This document shows, piece by piece, positions 35,361 through 43,521 of a stretch of DNA of 64,000 nt. The stretch comes from Rufibacter psychrotolerans (GTDB lineage Bacteria; Bacteroidota; Bacteroidia; Cytophagales; Hymenobacteraceae). A program made the translations under genes and the position numbers. The stretch is taken from assembly GCF_016924645.1 (NCBI RefSeq), contig NZ_JAFFJV010000025.1:19768-83767 (forward strand). The letters run 5' to 3'. The notes under the pieces were generated by a model, which was not told where the DNA came from, made no database searches, and worked only from the letters and a program-made list of their open reading frames with translations. How positions within the stretch are numbered: position 1 is the first letter of the stretch; each line of letters starts with the position of its first letter.

Positions 35361-36016
35361 GCGGTTTGCTTCACAATGCGGGCCGGCACTCCTACGGCCG
35401 TGCAGTAACTGGGCAGGTCTGAGTTTACCATGGCACCCGCCCCTATAATGGAAAAAGCGCCTACCTTGCAGTTCTGCAAAATGGTGCTGTTAGTGCCCCC
35501 GTACACGCCCGTGCCCAGGCGCACACAGCCGCTCACCGCCACCTGTGGCATCAGGGAGCAGAAATCGCCAATAACGGTGTCATGCCCAACGGTGCAGGCC
35601 AGGTTCAGGAGCACGTGGCGGCCCAGCGTGACGTTGGTGGTGAGCACCGAGTTCTGGCAGACAATGGTGCCCTCGCCCAGTTTGTTTTCCTGCTCCGGCC
35701 GGCAGATCACCGAAGGGTGGACCAGGACCGGGAAACACAGCAGGGGGTTGAGCAGGCGGTCGGCCACGTCGGTTTTGGCCTGGCAGTTGCCAATGGCAAT
35801 GGTCACGTACAGCTGGTGGTCTACGTTGTTGAGGTCCACTACCTTGCCCAGGTACGGCAGGCCGCAGATATGGGGCTGGGCGGGAACCGCATCGTCATAG
35901 AACCCTATGATGTCCCACTTGGGAGTAACCGCATTGATTTGGTGGAGGAGCATCAGCACTTCCCGGCCCAGGCCGCCCGCGCCAACAATGGCAATTCTTT
36001 TTCTTTCAGTGTTCAT
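35357..36016 (-). CDS. Sugar O/N-acetyltransferase, NeuD/PglD family
   Basis: 219 residues. The N-terminal Rossmann-like UDP-sugar domain (IAIVGAGGLGREVLMLL) is followed by a left-handed beta-helix of hexapeptide repeats (about residues 100-210; LGEGTIVCQNSVLTTNVTLG, VGHDTVIGDFC). This is the PglD architecture, which N-acetylates the 4-amino sugar made by PglE. It overlaps both neighbours by 4 nt, so the three are co-translated. Confidence 0.9.
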   Translation of the reverse strand: MNTERKRIAIVGAGGLGREVLMLLHQINAVTPKWDIIGFYDDAVPAQPHICGLPYLGKVVDLNNVDHQLYVTIAIGNCQAKTDVADRLLNPLLCFPVLVHPSVICRPEQENKLGEGTIVCQNSVLTTNVTLGRHVLLNLACTVGHDTVIGDFCSLMPQVAVSGCVRLGTGVYGGTNSTILQNCKVGAFSIIGAGAMVNSDLPSYCTAVGVPARIVKQTA

Positions 36017-36633
36017 AAAGACGATTGGTTAGCAGAACCAGTAAACCGCTCCATGGTGGCCGTGCCCGGGGCCGAGATGCCCCTGGGGTTCAGCAGATGC
36101 CGGATGGTGCGTCCTAAGATACGCAAATCTACCCGGAAAGACACGTGGTCCACGTACCAGACGTCGTAGGCAAATTTCTCCTCCCAGCGCAGCAGGTTGC
36201 GGCCGTTTACCTGGGCCCAGCCGGTAATGCCGGGCCGTACCAGGTGCCGCCGGGCCTGCTCCGGCGAGTACAGCGGCAAATACTCCATCAGCAGGGGCCG
36301 GGGGCCCACCAGGCTCATGTCGCCCTTGAGTACGTTCAGCAGCTGCGGGAGCTCGTCCAAAGAGGTTTTCCGCAGGAATTTCCCCAGGGGGGTGAGGCGC
36401 TGGGCGTCGGGGAGGAGCGTGCCGTGCAGGTCGCGGGCCTCGGTCATGGTCCTGAACTTGTAGAAGGCAAACGGTTTGCCGTGCAGGCCGGGGCGCTGCT
36501 GCCGGAACAGGACCTTGCCTCCCAGCCCTACCCAGAGCGCCACCGCCACCAACGCCATCACGGGCCACAGCACCAACAGGGCGGTGCCCGCCAGCAGAAG
36601 ATCTAAGAAACGCTTTCCGAACGCAAGGTACAT
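36013..36633 (-). CDS. Undecaprenyl-phosphate sugar-phosphate transferase, PglC-like
   Basis: 206 residues. This is the minimal bacterial sugar transferase fold: an N-terminal re-entrant hydrophobic helix (residues about 10-35), KFRTM (near 60), TSLDELPQLLNVLKGDMSLVGPRP (DE catalytic pair) and RPGITGWAQVNGRN. It places a sugar phosphate on the lipid carrier to start a glycan. With the PglD- and PglE-like partners the sugar is probably a diacetamido-trideoxyhexose, by inference. An AGCACATTA leader lies directly upstream. Confidence 0.92.
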   Translation of the reverse strand: MYLAFGKRFLDLLLAGTALLVLWPVMALVAVALWVGLGGKVLFRQQRPGLHGKPFAFYKFRTMTEARDLHGTLLPDAQRLTPLGKFLRKTSLDELPQLLNVLKGDMSLVGPRPLLMEYLPLYSPEQARRHLVRPGITGWAQVNGRNLLRWEEKFAYDVWYVDHVSFRVDLRILGRTIRHLLNPRGISAPGTATMERFTGSANQSSL

Positions 36634-36670
36634 GCGGTAATGTGCTAATTTTTAAAGGTGCTGATGTGCC
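36634..36670 (-). promoter_or_regulatory. TTAGCACATTA leader directly before pglC
   Basis: In the gene direction: GCACATCAGCACC, a short A run, TTAGCACATTA (36648-36638), 4 nt (CCGC), ATG. Most of the leader matches the metZ leader. Confidence 0.7.
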
Positions 36671-36714
36671 AATGGACCGACAAATCAGGGAAATGACAGC
36701 CTTGGCAAGAGAGA

Positions 36715-36752
36715 CGTTTTGAGCCTGTTTGAAAGAAAGCAGGATCAAAACG
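36715..36752. repeat. Dyad repeat between pglC and ispE
   Basis: CGTTTTGAGCCTG...CAGGATCAAAACG. Confidence 0.7.
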
Positions 36753-36844
36753 GAAGATACTAAAGTTAGCGTTTGTAGGGCTATTCCCCGCCTCATGGGC
36801 ACTCAACACTAACAACTAATTCCCAATCACTAGTATCTTGCAGC

Positions 36845-37657
36845 ATGATTCAATTCCCGAACGCGAAGATAAACCTTGGTCTGCAATTGGTGGAAAAACG
36901 CCCCGATGGGTTCCATAACCTGGTGTCCTGCTTTTACCCCGTAGGCTGGACCGATGCCCTGGAGATTCTGCCCGCCCAGGCAGAGGCCACGTTCACGCTT
37001 TCGGGCCTGCCCGTGCCTGGCGAACCTACTGCCAACCTTTGCTGGAAAGCCTATGAGCTCCTGCGGAAGGATTTTGAACTGCCGGCCATCCAGATGCACC
37101 TGCACAAGGTCATTCCCATGGGGGCCGGATTGGGCGGCGGCTCCGCCGATGCCGCATTCACCCTCAAGATCCTGAACGAGGTTTTCAACTTAAGCCTCAC
37201 CTCCGGGAACCTAGAAGACTACGCCCGCCAACTGGGTTCTGACTGTGCCTTTTTTGTGCAGAACAAACCCGTGCTGGCCGTGGAGAAAGGCGATGTGTTT
37301 GAGCCCCTGGAAGTGGACCTAACCGGCTGGCACCTGGTGCTGGTGTACCCCAACCTGGCCATCAGCACCGCCGAGGCCTACGCCGGGGTTTCGCCCCGTT
37401 TCCCCGAAAACAGCCTGAAAACGCTGTTGGCGCAGGATATCTCCACCTGGAAAGACAGGGTAGTGAATGACTTTGAGGCGAGTCTTTTCCCCAAGTACCC
37501 GGTGCTGGCAGAGCTTAAGCAGCAGCTGTACAGCATGGGCGCGGTGTACGCCTCCATGTCGGGCTCCGGGTCTACCATGTACGGCTTGTTCCAGACTGCG
37601 CCCGCAGCTCCGTTACTTTTCCCGCAGGAGTACTCAGTTTGGCAGGGCGTTCTTTAA
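36845..37657 (+). CDS. ispE: 4-diphosphocytidyl-2-C-methyl-D-erythritol kinase
   Basis: 270 residues, GHMP kinase of the MEP isoprenoid pathway. FPNAKINLGLQLVEKRPDGFHNL opens the protein, with the invariant lysine and Asp. The ATP loop is PMGAGLGGGSADAAFTLK (about 91-108). MSGSGSTMYGLF is the C-terminal GHMP motif. The last 24 nt overlap the end of the convergent transporter gene. Confidence 0.96.
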   Translation: MIQFPNAKINLGLQLVEKRPDGFHNLVSCFYPVGWTDALEILPAQAEATFTLSGLPVPGEPTANLCWKAYELLRKDFELPAIQMHLHKVIPMGAGLGGGSADAAFTLKILNEVFNLSLTSGNLEDYARQLGSDCAFFVQNKPVLAVEKGDVFEPLEVDLTGWHLVLVYPNLAISTAEAYAGVSPRFPENSLKTLLAQDISTWKDRVVNDFEASLFPKYPVLAELKQQLYSMGAVYASMSGSGSTMYGLFQTAPAAPLLFPQEYSVWQGVL

Positions 37658-38557
37658 GCGCTGCTGCCGGCGGTGAATGACGGCTTCCAGAATGGGGTGC
37701 AGGAACACGCTGAACAGGATAATGGCCGCCCCGTAGTAAAACCCTGCCGACATCACCTCGCCTTCCTTGAAGATGAACCACGCCAGCAAGATGCCGTACA
37801 CCGGCTCCAGGTTCACGGTCAGGTTCATGGTGTAGGCACTGAATTTATGCATGAGCCGCACGGCGGCGGTGTACGCGTACACGGTACACACCAGGGCCAG
37901 CAGGGCAATGCAGAACACGTCTACGCCCGTTAAGGCCAGTTGCAGCTCGCCGGTTTCGGTCATCCATTGACGGTAGAAGGGCAGGAACAGGCAGGTGGCC
38001 AGCCAGGCGCCGGCCATCTCGTAGCAGGTAATGGTGGTAGCCGCGTGCTGCTTGGTGAGCTTGCTGTTGATGATGGTGAAGCACGAGGCCAGAAACGCCG
38101 AGCCCACGGCCATGGCAATACCCACGGCATGGTCAAACTCAAACCGGAAGATGACGTACAGCCCCACCATGATGAGCAGCGCCAGCGCCACCTCATGCGG
38201 CTTTATCTTCTTATTGGTGAAGATTGGCTCCAGAATGGCGGTCCAGAGGCTGGCCGTGGCCATGCCCGCCAGGCAGATAGAAACCGACGAAATCCTGGCC
38301 GAGGCGAAAAACAAGATCCAGTGCGCCGCAATCAGGAAACCCACGCCCAGAATCTTCAGGATAGGCCCCCGCCCAATGCGCAGCGACTGCTTGCGCACTT
38401 TGATAATCACCGCCAGCGCCACCGCCGCCAGAATGGTCCGGTAAAACACCAATTCCACAGCCGGAATAGAGATAAATTTCCCCAGAATGGCCGTAAAGCC
38501 CCACAGGACAATGATAAAGTGTAGTTCCAGGTAATCTTTAAAGCGAGGGGTTTGCAC
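37634..38557 (-). CDS. EamA/DMT-family transporter
   Basis: 307 residues with about 10 membrane helices in two EamA repeats (WGFTAILGKFISIPAVELVFYRTILA; NLTVNLEPVYGILLAWFIFKE). Members export metabolites or amino acids; the substrate is unknown. The start is GTG, which the leader and family alignment support. The gene converges on ispE and overlaps it by 24 nt. Confidence 0.9.
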   Translation of the reverse strand: MQTPRFKDYLELHFIIVLWGFTAILGKFISIPAVELVFYRTILAAVALAVIIKVRKQSLRIGRGPILKILGVGFLIAAHWILFFASARISSVSICLAGMATASLWTAILEPIFTNKKIKPHEVALALLIMVGLYVIFRFEFDHAVGIAMAVGSAFLASCFTIINSKLTKQHAATTITCYEMAGAWLATCLFLPFYRQWMTETGELQLALTGVDVFCIALLALVCTVYAYTAAVRLMHKFSAYTMNLTVNLEPVYGILLAWFIFKEGEVMSAGFYYGAAIILFSVFLHPILEAVIHRRQQRLKNALPN

Positions 38558-38600
38558 TGGGAGGAATTGTAAATTGAGAATTAGAAACTAAGAATTGGGG
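38558..38600 (-). promoter_or_regulatory. AATTCTTA-rich leader before the EamA GTG start
   Basis: In the gene direction: CCAATTCTTAGTTTCTAATT, CTCAATTTACAATTCC, then GTG. It resembles the leader of the LptF/G gene. Confidence 0.5.
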
Positions 38601-38618
38601 CAGTAAAGGACGGCCTTC

Positions 38619-38656
38619 TGTTTTGAGGCTGATTTCTGCAGAATGGCCCTTAAACA
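38619..38656. repeat. Dyad repeat upstream of the EamA gene
   Basis: TGTTTTGAGGCTG...GGCCCTTAAACA, imperfect. Confidence 0.6.
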
Positions 38657-38686
38657 AGACCATTGCTCAGGCCCTATCTCCCTACC

Positions 38687-38874
38687 GCTGGCGCGAGTTT
38701 CCAAACTCGTGCCTACAGATGCGGGGTAGCCTCCAGGCTACCCTCGCGGCAACGCCGCGACACCGGGATTGTTGGTCTTTAATATTTTTCAGCAGCACTT
38801 GAGTCCGTCATTGGTTCCCGGCGAGTCTGGAGCGTTCGCTTCATCCCTCGTCACGAGACCGGAGTCTCGCGCCA
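38687..38874. repeat. Compound inverted repeat A4 (about 188 bp)
   Basis: Arms GGCGCGAGTTT...CTCGTGCC and TCACGAGACC...CTCGCGCC. Inner hairpins include GGTAGCCTCCAGGCTACC and GCGGCAACGCCGC. It occupies the gap after the LptF/G gene. No gene is supported. Confidence 0.8.
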
Positions 38875-38923
38875 AAACTAGATCTAAATAGAAACCAACA
38901 ACTAGCAACTAACAACTAGCCAA

Positions 38924-40006
38924 CTATCGCGGTACCGTCCGGTAGAGGATAATGCCAATCACGGTGAACACGGCCAGCGGCACGAAGGCGGCAAGTTGCG
39001 GGGGAATACCGCCCACCGAAGCCAGGCTCCGGCTCATCATCACGAAGATGATGAAGATAAAGGCCAGCACGAACCCTAGGGCAATCTGCAGGCCTACGCC
39101 ACCGCGCACCTTCCGCGAGCTCAGAATGACGCCAATGATGGTCAGCACCGTAATGGCGAAGGGGTAGCTCATGCGCTCGTATTTTTCGGTCATGTACATC
39201 TCCACATCGGTGGCGCCGCGCAGCACTTTCTCGTCAATGAGGCGGTTGAGCTCGGCGTTGGTGAGGGTTTCCTTGAGGCGGTAGGTACTGGCGAAGTCCT
39301 TGGGCAGCAGGTTAAGGGTGGTGTCAATGGCCCCGCCGTGGTAAACGGTTTCCTTGTCGCCGTTGAAGGTGCGCAGGGTGTAAGAGTCCATGTGCCACTT
39401 CTGCTTGGTGCTGTCCCACCGGATAGACTCAGAGGAAAGCTTTCGCAGGAGTTCCTGTTTTCTGATGGTTTCCAGCGTGAATTTATAGCCCACGTTGGCG
39501 TGGTTGTTATAACTCTCCAGATAGGCGTAGGTGTCTGGCCCGATGCGGAAGTGCACGTTGCGGCCCTCAAAGGTGTAAGGGTTCTTCACGTACTTTATCT
39601 CAAACGCCACCCGGGTCTTGTTGGCATTGGGAATCACGTACGAAGAGAAAAAGAAGATAAAAATCCCGATGATCACCGAACCAATGATGTAGGGCACCAG
39701 CATGCGTTTAAAGGAAATCCCGCTGCTCAGAATAGCCACAATCTCGGTATGCGAGGCCAGTTTGGCCGTTACAAACACCGTGGCAATAAATACCGTGATG
39801 GGGCTGAGCATGTTGATGTAGTGCGGAATCATGTTGACGTAGTAGTCCAGCAGAATCACCTTCACCGACAGGTTGTGCTGGATAAAGTCATCGTTCTTCT
39901 CCACGAAGTCAATCACGCAGATCACCGCAATGAGGATGATCACCACGAACACAAACGTGGTCAGGAACTTCTTAAGGATGTAATTGTCTAATAGCTTCAG
40001 CTTCAC
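38924..40006 (-). CDS. LPS export permease, LptF/LptG (YjgP/YjgQ) family
   Basis: 360 residues. It has six membrane helices in the 3 + periplasmic domain + 3 layout (hydrophobic spans near residues 13-33, 55-80, 103-123, then 285-350). It extracts lipopolysaccharide from the inner membrane with an LptB ATPase. LDNYILKKFLTTF and KRMLVPYIIGSVIIG are typical. Whether it is F or G is not decided. GTG start. Confidence 0.92.
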   Translation of the reverse strand: MKLKLLDNYILKKFLTTFVFVVIILIAVICVIDFVEKNDDFIQHNLSVKVILLDYYVNMIPHYINMLSPITVFIATVFVTAKLASHTEIVAILSSGISFKRMLVPYIIGSVIIGIFIFFFSSYVIPNANKTRVAFEIKYVKNPYTFEGRNVHFRIGPDTYAYLESYNNHANVGYKFTLETIRKQELLRKLSSESIRWDSTKQKWHMDSYTLRTFNGDKETVYHGGAIDTTLNLLPKDFASTYRLKETLTNAELNRLIDEKVLRGATDVEMYMTEKYERMSYPFAITVLTIIGVILSSRKVRGGVGLQIALGFVLAFIFIIFVMMSRSLASVGGIPPQLAAFVPLAVFTVIGIILYRTVPR

Positions 40007-40060
40007 CGCTATATCAATTAGGAACTAAGAATTAAGAATTAGGAATTGCTTCTTGAAGGA
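40007..40060 (-). promoter_or_regulatory. AATTCTTA-rich leader before the LptF/G GTG start
   Basis: In the gene direction: AATTCCTAATTCTTAATTC, TTAGTTCCTAATT, 12 nt, then GTG. A related inverted word (AATTCCTAATT) recurs near 40090. Confidence 0.5.
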
Positions 40061-40117
40061 TAGACAACAGAAAGGCAAGTTTCCTCAAATTCCTAATTCC
40101 TGATTCTGACTTCATAC

Positions 40118-41248
40118 TTATAAACGTGTCATTAACTTCTTTACCATCTGGTCTTTCCAGGGGCGGAAGGTGCCGGCCAGGATCTGTTCGCGCGCCTGGC
40201 CTACCAGCCACAGGTAGAACGTTAGGTTGTGCACGCTGGCAATCTGAGCCCCCAGCATCTCGGTGGCGTGCATGAGGTGGCGCAGATACGCCTTGGAGTA
40301 GAACGTACTCACGTAGCCGCCCAGTTCCTGGTCAATAGGAGAGTAGTCCTCTTTCCAGCGCTCGTTCCGGATGTTGATGATGCCCTGCGTGGTGAACAGC
40401 ATGCCGTTGCGGGCATTGCGGGTAGGCAACACACAGTCAAACATGTCCACGCCCAGGGCGATGTTCTCCAGAATGTTAGCCGGGGTGCCCACGCCCATGA
40501 GGTAACGCGGTTTATCAGCGGGCAGTATGTCGCAGACCAGATCGGTCATCTCGTACATCATCTCGGCGGGCTCGCCCACGCTTAAACCGCCAATGGCGTT
40601 TCCGGGCCGATTTTTGGAAGCGATGGTCTCCGCACTCTGGATACGCAGATCTTTGTAGGTGCTGCCCTGCACAATGGGGAAGAGCGTCTGCTCATAGCCG
40701 TACTTAGGATCTGTGGCGTCAAAGCGGTCAATGCAGCGCTGTAGCCAGCGGTGCGTGCGCTCCATGGAGTTGCGGGCGTAGTGGTAATCGCAGGGGTAAG
40801 GGGTGCACTCGTCAAAGGCCATGATGATGTCGGCGCCAATGGTGCGCTGCGTGTCCATCACATTCTCTGGGGTGAACAGGTGCCGGGAACCGTCAATGTG
40901 CGAGCGGAACTTCACGCCTTCCTCCACAATCTTGCGGGTGCCCGAAAGGGAGAACACCTGGTACCCGCCGCTATCAGTAAGGATGGGCCGGTCCCAGCCG
41001 TTGAACTTGTGCAGACCACCGGCCTGCTCCAGCACATTTAAACCCGGCCGAAGGTACAGGTGGTAGGTATTGCCCAGGATAATCTGCGCTTTCACGTCTT
41101 CTTTGAGCTCGCGCTGGTGCACGGCCTTTACGGTACCGGCGGTGCCCACCGGCATGAAAATAGGGGTTTGTATGGTGCCATGGGCGGTGGTGAGTACCCC
41201 GGCCCGGGCTTTGGAAGCAGGATCTTTTGCTACTAAATCAAACGTCAT
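40118..41248 (-). CDS. tgt: Queuine/preQ1 tRNA-guanine transglycosylase
   Basis: 376 residues from the ATG at 41248. It swaps guanine 34 for preQ1 in tRNAs with GUN anticodons. Conserved segments: HGTIQTPIFMPVGTAGTVKAV, the catalytic Asp region ILTDSGGYQVFSLS, VQGSTYKDLR, MGVGTPANILE, and the second catalytic Asp in MFDCVLPTRNARNG. The promoter at 41331-41338 lies upstream of this start and excludes longer forms. Confidence 0.96.
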   Translation of the reverse strand: MTFDLVAKDPASKARAGVLTTAHGTIQTPIFMPVGTAGTVKAVHQRELKEDVKAQIILGNTYHLYLRPGLNVLEQAGGLHKFNGWDRPILTDSGGYQVFSLSGTRKIVEEGVKFRSHIDGSRHLFTPENVMDTQRTIGADIIMAFDECTPYPCDYHYARNSMERTHRWLQRCIDRFDATDPKYGYEQTLFPIVQGSTYKDLRIQSAETIASKNRPGNAIGGLSVGEPAEMMYEMTDLVCDILPADKPRYLMGVGTPANILENIALGVDMFDCVLPTRNARNGMLFTTQGIINIRNERWKEDYSPIDQELGGYVSTFYSKAYLRHLMHATEMLGAQIASVHNLTFYLWLVGQAREQILAGTFRPWKDQMVKKLMTRL

Positions 41249-41330
41249 GGATAACTGGTAAAATACCGGAGACGCCCTCCCTTTTGGTGCAATGGGCCAG
41301 CTATTTGCCAGCCAGGGTTTCTCCAATTGG

Positions 41331-41338
41331 CAAAGATA
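41331..41338 (-). promoter_or_regulatory. -7 element of tgt promoter
   Basis: TATCTTTG on the minus strand, about 83 nt before the tgt ATG. Confidence 0.6.
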
Positions 41339-41393
41339 CAAACAACCTTTTGTTCCACCGCCCGGCCGCTAGGCAGCGCAAGGATATTTGTGC

Positions 41394-41401
41394 TATTTTT
41401 G
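41394..41401 (+). promoter_or_regulatory. -7 element of the GT2-sigma promoter
   Basis: TATTTTTG, an exact TAnnTTTG match, 20 nt before the TTG start of the glycosyltransferase. It is divergent from the tgt promoter. Confidence 0.6.
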
Positions 41402-41421
41402 GACCCAGTTTTCTTTTCGCC

Positions 41422-42552
41422 TTGGACTACCTGTTTCCTCTCCACGTTTCGTTGCTCCTTCTGCTGGCCGCCTGTGTGCTGGTGCAGCTGTTCTATGTTC
41501 TCTATTACTTCCTGCCGCTGGCCTTCCACAAAGACCCGGCGCCCCAAAACGGGGCCAACCTGCCGCCGCTGTCCATTCTGGTGTGTGCCCACAATGAGGC
41601 TGAGAACCTGCAGGAATTGTTGCCCCTGCTCATACAGCAGGAGTACCCGCAGCCGTTAGAAATTATAGTGATTGATGATAGGTCCTGGGACGGCAGCCAC
41701 GTGCTGGTGAAGGAATATGAGCTGGAGCACGCCCACGTGCGGCTGGTGCGCGTGAAAGAAACCCCGCCCCTCATGAGCCCCAAGAAGTATGCGCTCTTCC
41801 TGGGCATAAAAGCCGCTCAGTATGAGCATTTACTGCTCACCGATGCCGACTGCCGGCCCCTTTCGGCTACCTGGGCCCAAAGCATGGCCAGCGGTTTTTT
41901 AGGGGGAAAAGACATCGTTTTGGGCGTTTCCCCGTATATGCAGATATATGGATTCTTAAATCATTTAATTCGATTTGAAACCTTCTTGACTGCTATTCAG
42001 TATCTGTCGTTTGCTAAGCGAGGGCAAGCGTATATGGGAGTGGGGAGAAATCTTGCTTACACCAAATCAGTTTTTTTCCGGAACAAGGGTTTCTCGTCCC
42101 ATATCAGGTCCTTGGGAGGCGATGACGATTTATTTGTGCAGGAAGCTGCCCAACACTCTGCCGTCCAGATTGTCATTGACCGCAGCGCCCAGACAAGCAG
42201 CTCCCCGGAACGCCGGTGGCGCGACTGGTGGCGCCAGAAACGGAGACATTTGGCGGCAGGGAGGCAGTACCAGAAGAAGAATCAACTCAGACTCGGACTT
42301 TTTGTCCTGTCAAACGCGTTATTTTATGTAATATCACCCGTTCTTTTAGGCTTGCAGTACCAGTTGTTGTGGGTTGGCCTCATTATTGGGGTGAGATATG
42401 CCGCCCTGTACGGGTCTTATTTGCCGGTGGCCCGCCGCCTGCAAGATCCGCTCAAATGGTGGCTCCTGCCAATCTTGGAAGTAGGATATTACCTCAATTA
42501 TATAGGGATCGGGATCTCTGTTTTAACGACTAAAAAGGTAAGATGGAAGTAA
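41422..42552 (+). CDS. Membrane glycosyltransferase family 2
   Basis: 376 residues from a TTG start reading (M)DYLFPLHVSLLLLL. An N-terminal membrane helix is followed by a GT-A domain: ILVCAHNEAENL, IDDRSWDGS (85-92), the DAD metal site (141-143) and GGDDDLF with RRWRDWWRQKRRH (the acceptor-side D-D and basic motif). Two or three C-terminal membrane helices follow. Such processive-type enzymes build lipid or polysaccharide glycans. No ATG fits before residue 118, and the promoter position supports the TTG. It overlaps the sigma factor gene by 10 nt. Confidence 0.9.
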   Translation: MDYLFPLHVSLLLLLAACVLVQLFYVLYYFLPLAFHKDPAPQNGANLPPLSILVCAHNEAENLQELLPLLIQQEYPQPLEIIVIDDRSWDGSHVLVKEYELEHAHVRLVRVKETPPLMSPKKYALFLGIKAAQYEHLLLTDADCRPLSATWAQSMASGFLGGKDIVLGVSPYMQIYGFLNHLIRFETFLTAIQYLSFAKRGQAYMGVGRNLAYTKSVFFRNKGFSSHIRSLGGDDDLFVQEAAQHSAVQIVIDRSAQTSSSPERRWRDWWRQKRRHLAAGRQYQKKNQLRLGLFVLSNALFYVISPVLLGLQYQLLWVGLIIGVRYAALYGSYLPVARRLQDPLKWWLLPILEVGYYLNYIGIGISVLTTKKVRWK

Positions 42553-43151
42553 ACAAGCAATTTTCCGCGAAAGCGAAACACGATTTTAAACTGATCCAGT
42601 CTGCGGTGGAAGATGGCGACGAGAAAGCCTACGCCGAGCTGATGCAGATCTACAAAAAGCCGGTTTACCACGTGGTTCTCAAGATGGTGCGCAACGCCGA
42701 TGACGCCGAGGACCTCACCATTGAAGCCTTCGCGAAAGCGTTCCGTAACCTGCACAAGTTCAACCCGGAGTACGCGTTCAGTACGTGGCTGTTCAGAATT
42801 GCCACCAACAACTGTATTGACTTCATCCGGAAGAACAAGATCAAGACCATGAGCATTGACTCGGCCATCAAGATCGACAACGGCGATGAGATCACCATTG
42901 ATTTCAAAGACAACAACCTGAACCCGCAGGAGTCTGCCATCAAGAACCAGAAGATAGAGATCATGCAGTACATTGTGAGCAAGCTGCCAGACAAGTACCA
43001 GCGCCTGGTTACCCTGCGCTACTTTGATGAGCTGTCTTACGAGGAAATCGCCACCGAACTCAGCGCCCCGCTTGGTACCGTAAAGGCCCAGCTGCACCGC
43101 GCCCGCGAGTTGCTCTATGACATGGTGAAGAACAAGAAACACCTTATCTAA
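42543..43151 (+). CDS. ECF-type RNA polymerase sigma factor
   Basis: 202 residues. Region 2 (residues about 25-95; DAEDLTIEAFAKAFRNLHKFNPEYAFSTWLFRIATN) recognises the -10-type element. Region 4 (about 140-195; LPDKYQRLVTLRYFDELSYEEIATELSAPLGTVKAQLHRAR) is a standard HTH. No anti-sigma gene is adjacent. It is translationally coupled to the glycosyltransferase gene, which is unusual company for a sigma factor. Confidence 0.93.
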   Translation: MEVNKQFSAKAKHDFKLIQSAVEDGDEKAYAELMQIYKKPVYHVVLKMVRNADDAEDLTIEAFAKAFRNLHKFNPEYAFSTWLFRIATNNCIDFIRKNKIKTMSIDSAIKIDNGDEITIDFKDNNLNPQESAIKNQKIEIMQYIVSKLPDKYQRLVTLRYFDELSYEEIATELSAPLGTVKAQLHRARELLYDMVKNKKHLI

Positions 43152-43186
43152 GACACAAGACGTCAGACATAAGACACAAGATTACA

Positions 43187-43211
43187 GAAGCAGCCCCAGC
43201 GGCTGCTTTCT
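43187..43211 (+). terminator. Terminator after the sigma factor gene
   Basis: AGAAGCAGCC-CCAGC-GGCTGCTTTCT. Confidence 0.65.
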
Positions 43212-43250
43212 GCGTTTTGGGCCTGTTTTCAGGGAAAGAGGCTTAAAACC
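43212..43250. repeat. Dyad repeat after the sigma factor gene
   Basis: GCGTTTTGGGCCTG...GAGGCTTAAAACC, beside the terminator. Confidence 0.7.
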
Positions 43251-43253
43251 TCA

Positions 43254-43397
43254 CGCAAGTTTGAGCGCAGCGGTAACTTGTGGGAAACATGCCGCCAGTT
43301 TGCAACTGGCGTTGCACCTCATCAGGTATCGTGTTTCGCCAGTTACAAACTGGTGGCCAAGGAAAGCCACAAGTTGCGCTTACGCTAAACTTGCGGC
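43254..43397. repeat. Compound inverted repeat A6
   Basis: The outer mirrored ends are CGCAAGTTTGAGCGC... and ...GCGCTTACGCTAAACTTGCG. The inner pair is CGCCAGTTTGCAACTGGCG and its variant CGCCAGTTACAAACTGG. The architecture is that of A1-A5, with other words. Confidence 0.75.
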
Positions 43398-43413
43398 AGG
43401 TCTTCGGAAAGAG

Positions 43414-43452
43414 CGGTTTCTAGCCTCTTTTCCTGAAAACGGCTCCAAAACG
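43414..43452. repeat. Dyad repeat upstream of rsmG
   Basis: CGGTTTCTAGCCTC...CGGCTCCAAAACG. Confidence 0.65.
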
Positions 43453-43508
43453 GAACAGCTCCATTTCTAACTCAGAACTCCAGACACAGAACTCAGGACT
43501 CCTTTTGT

Positions 43509-43516
43509 TATCTTTG
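43509..43516 (+). promoter_or_regulatory. -7 element of rsmG promoter
   Basis: TATCTTTG, ending 5 nt before the rsmG ATG. This predicts a leaderless or near-leaderless mRNA. Confidence 0.6.
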
Positions 43517-43521
43517 GGCCT

